Source: Aplysia californica (Eukaryota; Mollusca; Gastropoda; Aplysiida; Aplysiidae). From it: 29,375 nt of DNA. Positions 20,651 through 28,745 of this stretch are shown piece by piece. The first letter of the stretch is position 1. Every line of letters starts with the position of its first letter. A model generated the notes under the pieces. The model ran no database searches, was not told where the DNA came from, and saw only the letters and a program-made list of their open reading frames with translations. The DNA lies in contig NW_004797710.1 in assembly GCF_000002075.1 (NCBI RefSeq), positions 1 to 29,375 on the forward strand, written 5' to 3'. The position numbers and the translations under genes are program-made.

Positions 20651-21723
20651 GTGAGTGTGTTCAGACACATTCTCACATGTGTTTATATTTATATGTATTT
20701 GTGTTGATTATGTATATGTGCGTATGTCTGTGCATGTGGGTTAGTATGCGTTGGTTTTGCACGTGTGTGTTTGCACGCATGAATAGACGCAAGTCTTAAT
20801 GTGTGCACGCGTAAGAAAGCACACGCATGAATGTTCGTACATGTGGATATGTATGCATTAGATTTGTTTTGCATGTGTGTGTTTGCACATTTGAATACAG
20901 TGGAACTCGAATTCAACAAAGTCGTTGGGTTTACCTTTCAATTTCGTTGAATCTGAGTGTTCATTATAGCAATTATAAGGTTTTTGTGTAGATAATTATA
21001 GGCATCGAGCAAGTAATGTATAATGTAATTGACTTTCTCTATCAAAAGTAATTTGGTTTCATATTTGAGGCATTTTCATTTCTTTGATTTGATACCAAAG
21101 AAGTGCTGGAAAATTCTAGGAAAATACACTGAAATCTACCAAACATACTTGACAAAAGGGCCAATTCGTTTAAAAGCATGCTTGTGTTATCTATCATCTA
21201 TAACATATTGTTTCCCGAAAAAGTTATGTTGCTGTGTAGAGCATAGCATATGGCAATGTTTGATTCCAGAGTCCAGCATGCAATTCATAAGGTAAATCTT
21301 TGTCAAGACTAGCTTATCATTGTAATATTGATCAGTATTTTGAAAAAATAACTGTGACGCGTATGTATCTCTACTGAACTTCCACTCCCTGACCTCTTGT
21401 ACTCCCTTCCCCCAACCCTTCAGACACACGCACACACAGTCACACGTGTACTGGCCGCCTGTCCGACCCTGACATGTGCAAAGACATGCCTGAATGCTAA
21501 TAACATGTGTTTTTAATATGAAAGTAGGCCGCTGACTGGTCGCATGAGGCAGTTCATGCTGCAAGCAGCCTCATTGAATCCAAGCTTGCTCATTTATATA
21601 TTCATTGAATCCGAGTTATTTTTATTCATTTTTATGAATTAATAAAACAGGGAATTCAACTCATTTCGTCAAATCCGATTTCGTTGAAACGTGTCTGCTG
21701 AGTATGCATGTGCATGCTTGTAT

Positions 21724-21725
<2 letters not shown>
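20651..21725 (+). other. Intron 5, main part, no gene seen
   Basis: Intron 5 spans 20651-21998 (GTGAGT...TTTTTCAG). About 20899-20975 (ACAGTGGAACTCGAATTCAA, TTTCGTTGAATCTGAG) and about 21600-21700 (TTCATTGAATCCGAG, TTTCGTTGAAACG) share phrases. They may be two ends or two copies of one decayed element. Confidence 0.5.
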
Positions 21726-21806
<81 letters not shown>

Positions 21807-21840
21807 TGTCTGTCTGTCTGTCCGTCTTTCTGTCTGTGTG
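21726..21840 (+). repeat. (GT)n followed by (CTGT)n microsatellite
   Basis: About 39 GT units to 21804, then CTGT-type units to about 21840. The Thr-His and Cys-Val frames here are artefacts. Confidence 0.96.
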
Positions 21841-21998
21841 TATGTGCATGTGAGTTACTAATTACATGTTTGATTTTTGTTTGTCTGTGTATGTGTGTTA
21901 TCATAAATATGAGAACATATATTTCTCTTTTAAGAGTTCTCCTTATTATATAGAATACTACACCTGGCCTGAATATTTTGAAATGACGATTTTTTCAG

Positions 21999-22162
21999 AT
22001 AACTTTGATCGCCGACACTACAAGGAAGGTGGACGTCTGATTGGTGAGGGAGGTTTTGGAGATGTCTTTCTGGGTACCTTTCACAGCGACTACACAGTAG
22101 CGGTCAAGCGGATGAAACTTAGCACAGAGGATAGCATTGAACTGTTTAAAACAGAAGTGGAG
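21999..22162 (+). CDS. IRAK4-like kinase, exon 6 (glycine loop, catalytic Lys, helix C)
   Basis: Acceptor ATTTTTTCAG, donor GGAG|GTCAGT, 164 bp, from phase 1 to phase 0 (residues 254-308). It encodes NNFDRRHYKEGGRLIGEGGF followed by GDVFLGT, the intact glycine-rich loop (residues 269-276). It also encodes TVAVKRMKL with the ATP-anchoring Lys290 and LFKTEVE, whose Glu306 matches the helix C Glu of IRAK4. All N-lobe catalytic residues are present. The open frame runs past the donor, but homology ends exactly at GTCAGT. This donor has C at +3. Confidence 0.93.
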
Positions 22163-22224
22163 GTCAGTCATCCTGTCATGCACAGTTTGAGCAATTTTTA
22201 TTTACCTCACACTGTCGTTTTGGA

Positions 22225-22492
22225 AACTGGTATCTGTGGTGTAATGATTAGGCTCTTCGGTGTTGCAAGAAAAGACGTGAAACAGAATCCTGTAAGGAGA
22301 AGTTGTTTTATTATACTTCGTGGGTGTTTGACAGGTGCTCTGCTGTGGTTTACATCTTCTTTCCTATCAAACATCTATTGTCCTTGTCTCTCCTCCTTTA
22401 TTTTTTGTATTTGTTTCTCGCTTGTTACACCTCTAATCTTAGTCACTTATACGACCTAATAGTGTTGCAAGTTTTATAAAACGCTTTCCAAA
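22225..22492 (+). mobile_element. Decayed tRNA-headed SINE with the family A/B tail
   Basis: The A-box-like word GTGGTGTAATGATTAGGC at about 22236-22253 starts a tRNA-type head, and the expected B box is not readable. The 3' end (ACTTATACGACCTAATAG, TTGCAAGTTTTATAAAACGC) lines up with the shared tail of families A and B at roughly 70 percent by eye, so this is an older relative. Confidence 0.55.
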
Positions 22493-22539
22493 AGAGAAAG
22501 AAGAAAGAAAAAAAAAGATATCCTACTTCTCAGTGTCTG

Positions 22540-23361
22540 CTTGGATGTTGTATCAATCTCTGTCTGGGCAAGCACTGACATGCTTAGTTGAAGCTACCCA
22601 CCTTCTAAAGGATCAATGTTGTGTTGAAGGGGGTGTGAAACGGTTCCAATCATTTTGGGTGACCCTGATTCGATTCTGTTTCTTCACCTGGATTTTCCAC
22701 AGATGACATTAATAGCAAGGACAGGACTAAGAAAACTACTGTCTGTCCTTTGTAGAAATCAGCTTGATTTAATGTGTATTTAAATTTTAAAATAGGGTTT
22801 TGCTTTGCTCATTTTTCATTTTCATTTTATTTTGTATATATTATCTTCCAACACAGATTGATTTTGTATAAGATATTTTTTATATTAATCTTTGCCTTTC
22901 TTAAGAAGATTCTGAACAGATTTGTCTTGTTATTTTGTATAGTATGGTAGACACGTAGTCTTGCTGGTAGCCCTTGATACTGTCAATAGACTCTCCTGGA
23001 AATATGTAGTGTTTGAATGTCTGAATTTTCATAGAGTGTCTCAGTCTGCGGGGATGTTTTACCGGCATCTGTCATGTTGCAGTGAGGCACTTTGCTGTGG
23101 CACGCAGGAGACCCAAGCTCGATTCCTGAGTGGGGAGAACATTTTTATCGATCGAGTTCTCGGTCTTTCTTCTGGCGCCTCAATGTTGGAAACCCACCTC
23201 TTAAATGATCAAAATTGTGTTGATGGGGGCATAAAAAACACCCACACATACATGTACACACACATGGGATGTTTTAGCCTCCACTGCCTGGGTTTGCCTT
23301 GACAGGCAAGGTCAAAACCCGCATTGTAAACGATCTAAGTTGTGTTGATGGGGCATAAAAC
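22540..23361 (+). repeat. Cluster of three SINE tails (family C)
   Basis: A tail of about 42 bp with the core GATC..A.GTTGTGTTGA.GGGG followed by a (T)AAAAC-like end occurs at 22601-22642, 23191-23240 and 23318-23361. The middle copy has an upstream body from about 23028 (GTCTGCGGGGATGTTTTACC) and a B-box-like AGCTCGATTCC near 23118. The first and last have only partial bodies. This tail differs from that of families A and B. All lie in intron 6. Confidence 0.6.
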
Positions 23362-23910
23362 TTCTCCAGTTACTTTTTTTTTCACTTGAAAATGCCTTTA
23401 GATTAGCAACCTCTGTGGCACTCTTGCATTATTTGTACTTATTTAATTTACAGATTTTGAGCTTTTACCAACATGAGAACAGTTACTTTAGACTTTCAGA
23501 AGTTTTTAGACTTGAGGAAGAATCTCTGTGTTCGTTAATTCTACAATCTCCCTATCTCTTTATCTCTGAGGGGGTTAAACCCACTATGCTGGGGCCCTAT
23601 TTTGGTATAAAAAGTGACAGGTACACCACTAAACTGGTCATTAAATCAAAATACGTGAACCTATTTTATTAGTTCTTCATTTAATGAATGAACATCTGGT
23701 AATAGAGACCTGTTTTCAGCAATTACAGAAAAGTAATCCAATGTCAAAGTCATTGTAAAGGAATATGCCTGAGCGGCTGCCAGAAGCTCACTGGCACAGC
23801 AGTTCCATTTTCTAGCCGCGGAGCCGCTTGCCTGAGATAAGGAGTTAATGATTTGAATTGGATTAATAGGAATGCCTATCATTAACAATATTTAATATTT
23901 GAATCCACAG
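23362..23910 (+). other. Intron 6, last part, with a possible ghost of exon 7
   Basis: Intron 6 spans 22163-23910 (GTCAGT...AATCCACAG). At 23451-23491 the sequence ACAG|ATTTTGAGC...CAACATGAGAACAG resembles the start of exon 7 (ACAG|ACTTTGAGC...CGACATGAGAACAT). The rest shows nothing recognisable. Confidence 0.5.
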
Positions 23911-24085
23911 ACTTTGAGCAACTTTCGACATGAGAACATAGTTCTCTTGATGGGCTACAGTATTGAGGGCGACTCACGCTGCCTGGTGTACCAGTATATG
24001 CCCAATGGTTCCCTGGAGGAACGCCTGGCCTGTCGATTTGGCACCCCTCCTCTGTCTGCTGCCATGCGACTAGAAATTATGCGAG
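23911..24085 (+). CDS. IRAK4-like kinase, exon 7 (gatekeeper, hinge, helices D-E)
   Basis: Acceptor AATCCACAG, donor GCGAG|GTCATC, 175 bp, from phase 0 to phase 1 (residues 309-366). It encodes TLSNFRHENIVLLMGYSIEG, then CLVYQYMPNGSLEERL and TPPLSAAMRLEIMR. Human IRAK4 has CLVYVYMPNGSLLDRL and TPPLSWHMRCKIAQG here. The Tyr gatekeeper typical of IRAK kinases is kept (Tyr335). The donor GTCATC is weak at +3, +5 and +6. Copies of this exon edge recur downstream at 24395-24529. Confidence 0.93.
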
Positions 24086-24394
24086 GTCATCATAGTTATT
24101 TTGTTTTGTCTGTTCTCTGTTTAGAAAAAAAAGTTTAATAGAAATTGTCATTGTCATTCTGTAATTGCCTGAGTCCTTTTTTGAAGTGTTGTGAAAATCA
24201 AAGAAGATAATGCCCAAATCAGACCCATGACTCGGGTACTCTTTATTTTTTAGTTAAAAACTAAGAAGGAAATATGAAACTAAATGAAACTTTGTGGTAA
24301 GATGCCCCTTCATTTGAATAACAGTTTTATCGTGAAACCCAAGGAGACTGACTTGGAAAATTGTAGAATGATACCCTGAGATATAATTGCTGAT
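24086..24394 (+). other. Intron 7, first part, no gene seen
   Basis: Intron 7 spans 24086-25750 (GTCATC...TTTTCTAG). AT-rich, no motif. Confidence 0.6.
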
Positions 24395-24529
24395 GATTTG
24401 ATAGTAAGAAATTATGGGAGGTCAGTATGATTTGATAGTAAGAAATTATGGGAGGTCAGTATGATTTGATAGTAAGAAATTATGGGAGGTCAGTATGATT
24501 TGATAATAAGAAATTATGGGAGGTCAGTG
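24395..24529 (+). repeat. Four 34-bp tandem repeats resembling the exon 7/intron 7 junction
   Basis: Units start at 24395, 24429, 24463 and 24497. The first three are identical; the fourth has one change and lacks the last two bases. Each contains AGAAATTATGGGAGGTCAGT. The exon 7 edge is AGAAATTATGCGAG|GTCATC. The 18-base core differs at one position only, and each repeat carries GAG|GTCAGT, the same donor as exon 6. Confidence 0.9.
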
Positions 24530-24648
24530 AAGTTGCTTTATTTTGTCCAATTTTTACCTTTTTAATAAGATGTTCAGGAAATAACATGAATTTGAGATAT
24601 CCTGCTGCTGAGTCTTTAGTTGAAAATCAGAAAATGAAAAGTGTAATT

Positions 24649-25051
24649 CCCCCCACCAGGGCAGTGCCACTGACTGAAGTTGTCTTTAGGCCCTTTCCAA
24701 AGGGGGGATATTAACACGTTCTTATTCTTATTCACAGTCGAATTGTAAATGGGCTAACTTATCAATGTCATGCTCATATTGTTCCGAAACAACATAGAGG
24801 GAATGCTGCTTTTTCTTTCCTCATTCTTTCTATTGTCATTTTTCCTCTACTTCTTTTGCATGTTTGTTACTCTCTTGTGAACTGCTATTTCCGGGGTGCA
24901 TTGATAGTTGAAGCAGACTGTGCTGTTGAGGCTAGAGAGCTGAGCAGAGTAAGCTTGATTTCCCATTTGGACGTCTTTGTTGACATCCACTCCTTGGCGC
25001 TCTTATGACCTTACGCAGTTGCGAGGGCGGTAAAACCCTACTAAAACGAAC
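24649..25051 (+). mobile_element. SINE-like repeat, family B
   Basis: A 403-bp copy from CCCCCCACCAGGGCAGTGCC to the tail CAGTTGCGAGGGCGGTAAAA and ACTAAAACGAAC. The target-site duplication AAAAGTGTAATT lies at 24637-24648 and 25052-25063. Sense to the gene in intron 7. Confidence 0.9.
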
Positions 25052-25063
25052 AAAAGTGTAATT

Positions 25064-25750
25064 TAAAAAAATTCACATCGTGCTTCAAGGGGGAAAAAAA
25101 AGGACGACTGTTAAGTCCTGACTTCATCCAAAGGTCTCCTCCCTGGCTTGCTCTCACAACAGACTGATTCAGACAGAGCTGGGCAAGCGAGAGCAAGGGG
25201 AGAAACTGGAAGGGGGATGATGGATAGGTCACACCACTGTTAGTTGCATCATACAGAGACCATTTTGTGCTTAACGAGCCCATGCTTACCTGTTATGTCT
25301 ATGTCTAGACATTGATTCATTGGTCTAGCTACTTTTTAGTATTGTTAATTATTGATTATTCAGTTTAATGCTGTGCAGTTTTAAATGAGTGGGTAAACAG
25401 TTCAAGGAATAATCTGTGTCAATAAGGCAAAAACTTTCCAAGACAAGCTTAAAATTTGCAGTAAAAGGGAAAGGTAAAGTGGGACCCCCACATTGCTTTG
25501 ATTGTTAATTCTTTTTTTTATCAATGGCAGATGATATGTAAATGTAGGCTCAGAGTAGCATAACTTTATCAATTGTAATAGAACCAATGTTGCCAAGTGT
25601 ATAAATTGCAAGTGGGCAGCCTGATTACCTCTTGGTGACCCAGCATGATGCCTCTGTTCAGGTTCTGCTTTGCTGCTGAACTGAAAATTATTGTAACGAT
25701 GATAAATCAGTTTCCGCTTCTATGCATTGATTTGTTTTTGTCTTTTCTAG
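25064..25750 (+). other. Intron 7, last part, no gene seen
   Basis: No exon, repeat or RNA gene recognised apart from the acceptor at the end. Confidence 0.5.
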
Positions 25751-25848
25751 GCACAGCACGTGGTATAGTATTTCTCGATGAAGGTGGACTTGTACACAGA
25801 GATATCAAAAGTGCGAACATACTGCTGGACACACAGTTCACCCCTAAG
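25751..25848 (+). CDS. IRAK4-like kinase, exon 8 (catalytic loop)
   Basis: Acceptor TTTTCTAG, donor CTAAG|GTAAAA, 98 bp, from phase 1 to phase 0 (residues 367-399). GTARGIVFLDEGGLVHRDIK and SANILLDTQFTPK match [20 protein letters not shown] in IRAK4. The HRD catalytic Asp384, Lys386 and Asn389 are all present, so the catalytic loop looks competent. Confidence 0.94.
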
Positions 25849-26308
25849 GTAAAAATGATAGTAAATGTTTTATAGTAAAAAAATTAAAAAGCTTGTTATT
25901 TTACTGCCTCTCGACTCATGCTTGTTCAGTTTGGAGGCTGGTTTTTTTTTATCTAGCCTCTCAGGGTCAACCTAGGTTATAAGGAATGCCACAACTCTTT
26001 AGAAAGAAAAAGTTGATCATTAAATTCTCTTCCCTATGTGAAAATTGAACTCACACCTGTGTTTAAGGCAAAGAGCTTACATATTACACCGTTGATACCT
26101 GTCAATATGTACATAAGCCGTGCATGTAATGGACTACAGAAATTTACTATAAGATAACAAACACTTTATTCTCTAAATTTTGTTTTACCAAATGATTTAG
26201 ATTGAGTGTATTTTAAAAATAGATGATGTTAATTGTGTTGATGTGCTCCTCTTCTTTCAAACTAAACCTTCACTAAAACAAAATTTGATCATTTCTGTTG
26301 TTGACCAG
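25849..26308 (+). other. Intron 8
   Basis: 460 bp, GTAAAA...GACCAG. No repeat or exon recognised. Confidence 0.85.
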
Positions 26309-26486
26309 GTTGGAGATTTTGCTACTGCGAAAGTGTCGCCCTCTCAAATGACCAAGACTTTTATGCTGGAGGCGTCCAAGGTGATAGGCTCTGCGCCATA
26401 CCTGGCTCCTGAGGCTTACTCCTTCAAGATCACACCCAAGCTGGACTCATACAGTTTTGGTGTGGTATTGTTGGAGATATTGACAG
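26309..26486 (+). CDS. IRAK4-like kinase, exon 9 (DFG region reading DFA, activation segment, APE, helix F)
   Basis: Acceptor GTTGTTGACCAG, donor GACAG|GTCAGT, 178 bp, from phase 0 to phase 1 (residues 400-458 plus one base). It reads VGDFATAKVSPSQMTKTF, then SKVIGSAPYLAPEAYSFKIT and PKLDSYSFGVVLLEILTG. Human IRAK4 has [29 protein letters not shown] and SDIYSFGVVLLEIITG. The Mg-binding Asp402 is kept, but the DFG Gly is Ala404 (codon GCT). The activation loop has two extra residues by eye and keeps only one of the TS pair. The last base would complete the Gly codon with an exon 10 that was not found. Confidence 0.93.
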
Positions 26487-26757
26487 GTCAGTTAAAAAAG
26501 AACAGCTATGCAGCAGAGTCTGCTCACTAGGAAATTGTGAGAGGTACTGGTGCTCAGTTTTGAGGAGGAAATTATGCAATGGAGTCTGCTGACTGGTTAT
26601 TGTTGGAGGTACTGATGGGTCAGTAAAAACTAATTAATGCAATGTTGTCTGTTTACTGAGGTAATACTTCAGGTGTTGAAAGCCCTGCTCCTGGCTATGG
26701 AGGCTTGTTTTTGTTCAAGGTCACTGTCAAGCTAAACAGCTACAGATTTTTTGCTTC
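26467..26757 (+). repeat. Tandem, decayed copies of the exon 9 end and exon 9 body in intron 9
   Basis: The block ATTGTTGGAGATATTGACAG from 26467 (end of exon 9 plus donor) recurs at 26534 (ATTGTGAGAGGTACTGG) and 26599 (ATTGTTGGAGGTACTGATGG), at spacings of 67 and 65 bp. Each copy is followed by ATGCA and by GTCTGCT.ACT-like words. Then 26671-26757 resembles the middle of exon 9 (26381-26462): CCTGGCT, GAGGCTT, TTCAAGGTCAC, CAAGCT and CTACAG line up in order, and one frame reads FKVTVKLNSYRF against FKITPKLDSYSF. Confidence 0.8.
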
Positions 26758-26814
26758 TTAGAAGCTCAAATCATATTTTGCGCATTTTATTAGTAGGAAC
26801 TATAAAAATTTTTG

Positions 26815-26880
26815 ACAATTTTAATAAACGTATCAAATAATAATAATATATATTATATTTGATATGTTTATTAAAATTGT
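26815..26880. repeat. AT-rich 25-bp inverted repeat
   Basis: Arms 26815-26839 and 26856-26880 are complementary at 24 of 25 positions (arm start ACAATTTTAATAAACGTATC) around a 16-nt AT loop. It could form a hairpin or be a tiny foldback element. Confidence 0.9.
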
Positions 26881-27011
26881 GCTTTCAAGATGATTTCTTT
26901 TCTCCTTCGTACCATAAGTGGGGAATAAATTTCGAAAATCTAGATTGATAAATCGGGTTGTGATTCGGTTGGGGGTTGATCATCATCAAATGGTAAAAAT
27001 TAGATAGCCAA
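26881..27011 (+). other. Intron 9 sequence, no gene seen
   Basis: The frame after exon 9 does not meet any recognisable exon 10 here. Confidence 0.5.
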
Positions 27012-27142
27012 TTAGTGCAGAGAGTGAGTGAGAGAGAGGGAATGAGTGAGAGAGAGGGAGTGAGTGAGAGAGAGGGAGCGAGCGAGAGAGAGGGAGTGAG
27101 TGAGAGAGAGGGAGTGAGTGAGATAGAGATAGAGAGAGAGAT

Positions 27143-27215
<73 letters not shown>

Positions 27216-27245
27216 GAAAGGGGACCAGGAGACAAAGAGAGGCAG

Positions 27246-27290
<45 letters not shown>

Positions 27291-27345
27291 GGAGGGAAGG
27301 GGCAGAGTGAGACAGAGGGAGAGGGAAGAAGGGAGGGAAAGAAGG
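27012..27345 (+). repeat. GA-rich minisatellite and microsatellite
   Basis: Six or so 18-bp units of the type GTGAGTGAGAGAGAGGGA at 27022-27125 pass into GATAGA and pure GA tracts to about 27285, then imperfect purine sequence. The Arg-Glu and Ser-Leu frames are artefacts. Confidence 0.95.
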
Positions 27346-27633
27346 GGTTTAATTATTATTGTCTTTATAGTTTTATATGAAGGACAAGAAGGAGAGGCCA
27401 AAATCTTTACATGAACCGTCATCGTCTTCACCATTGCCTTTCTCACCCTAATTCGGGGTATAGGCCAGGACCAAACACGTTCCTCCTCTCCCTATCCTGT
27501 ACTTGCCTCTTGTTGTTATTCCATGTCTTCCTGCATGAACTGTTGTGTCTCAGAAACATTTTGTTTGTTCTTTTACCTAGTTTGCTTTCTACAGAAATAA
27601 GGAAAGATTGTTTTGTTTATTCCTGTTTAAAGA
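27346..27633 (+). other. No recognisable gene
   Basis: Between the GA tract and the LINE fragment. An open frame spans it on the plus strand but shows no motif until about 27634. TTTCTACAG at 27588-27596 looks like an acceptor, but the sequence after it does not resemble the IRAK4 C terminus. Confidence 0.4.
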
Positions 27634-28240
27634 AAGCAGATAATCCAAAGATCCCAATAGAGGAGGACAGCTCCGACACCCCTCCCCGGACTGACCCCGT
27701 GAAGAGCGGAGTCCATCACTCCTCCAAATCCCCCACTAGGCTGCCGTCCAATCCAGGACGGCAACCTAGAAAACATTCTGCCTCTTCCACAAGGGGGAGT
27801 CAGAGTGTTTCTTTGAAGCCGGGGCATTCAAGCTCCAAAAACAAAATTAAAAAGACATAATGGCAGTCCTCCAATGGAATGCCGGTGGAATCCGACCTTC
27901 CATTGCAGAATTGCAACATTTACAGGCCACACTGTGCCCAGTTGTGGCCTGTATTCAAGAAACAAAATTCACCCCGGCTTCAACCATAGACTTAAGAGGA
28001 TTCAATGCGTATCATCACATTCACCTGGAGAATCAGATTGCTTCCTGTGGAACCACAATCTACACCAACAACAACACACTCCACAGACAAATACATCTTA
28101 TGACGACCCTCTAGGCTATAGCCGTACGGGTAACCCTGCACAGACCAATCACGATCTGCTCAGCTTATATCCCACCAAATTACCCCCTCAAAATAACTCA
28201 ACTAAATAACTTAAAGGCTCAGCTTCCAAAACCCTTTATT
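27634..28240 (+). mobile_element. LINE fragment: end of ORF1 and start of ORF2 (endonuclease)
   Basis: ORF1 end: a Ser/Pro/Lys-rich stretch (KKADNPKIPIEEDSSDTPP ... SSSKNKIKKT) stops at TAA 27858-27860. ORF2 begins at ATG 27860-27862, so stop and start overlap as TAATG. ORF2 reads MAVLQWNAGGIRPSIAELQH, ACIQETKF, a TAG at 28112-28114 (CAG is expected), then AIAVRVTLHRPITICSAYIP. This is the N-terminal APE-type endonuclease of I/Nimb-like LINEs (WN, QE and AVRV...I.S.Y.PP motifs). Homology stops near LPKPFIL at about 28240. It may be the same LINE group as 14175-15530. Confidence 0.82.
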
Positions 28241-28339
28241 TTGCATAGCTGCCACTTTCCTGCTAAATAGCGGAAACTCCGCTTCATCTAGCTTTTCCCG
28301 CTACTTTCCTCCTTCCTCCACTGGACCGCTCTCAGTTGC
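28241..28339. other. Boundary sequence after the LINE fragment
   Basis: No poly-A or LINE tail follows, so the 3' end of the LINE is missing rather than shortened from 5'. Confidence 0.4.
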
Positions 28340-28745
28340 AAATTTCGATACTTTTTTTTTTTTAACCCGCGGAAAACACCGAACAGGGAGAGAGACGAAA
28401 ACGCGTCTTGCACTTGTCCGCCTGTAGCTTTCTACTTCCGTTCTTCTAGGCCTAGCGCTAGTTTCACATTGTTTATTTATAAATTTATTGTTGTGGAGCA
28501 ACACCGTGTCGATCGGGCATCGGGACGTTGGCGTGCTGAGTTTTCATTGAAAACGGCGGAAATTCGAGAGAAATTGATGCAGAATGCAAAAATAAAAGGA
28601 GCTAGAATGAGAAAGAAGCAGCCGGTGTGCGACTTGAAAAGTTCATTAGAAAACTGAACAAGCCGCTTGCTGCACTTTGCGTTTGGTGCGAAAGAAATCG
28701 CGGCCCGTGGCACTCCTGTATAATTGCGGTCCTGTTTGTTTACAT
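28340..28745. promoter_or_regulatory. CpG-rich patch, possible promoter or first exon of a neighbouring gene
   Basis: About 25-30 CpG dinucleotides in 400 bp by eye (for example AAAACGCGTC, GTGTCGATCGGGCATCGGGA, AAACGGCGGAAATTCG), far above the rest of the window. Short open frames cross it on both strands (28469-28657 plus; 28477-28797 minus), and neither has a recognised motif. Unmethylated promoters in invertebrates often keep CpG in this way. A GC-rich transposon piece is an equal alternative. Confidence 0.35.

Noticed and set aside
21866-22459. 197-residue open frame containing the glycine loop
   Set aside because: Kinase homology begins exactly after the acceptor at 21998 and stops at the GTCAGT donor; the rest is intron read-through into a decayed SINE.
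27588-27860. Exon 10 of the kinase after TTTCTACAG
   Set aside because: The frame stays open but shows no helix G-I motifs, and its end is the ORF1 tail of a LINE.
28469-28657. 62-residue frame in the CpG-rich patch as a gene
   Set aside because: No recognised motif, and overlapping open frames on both strands are expected in GC-rich sequence.
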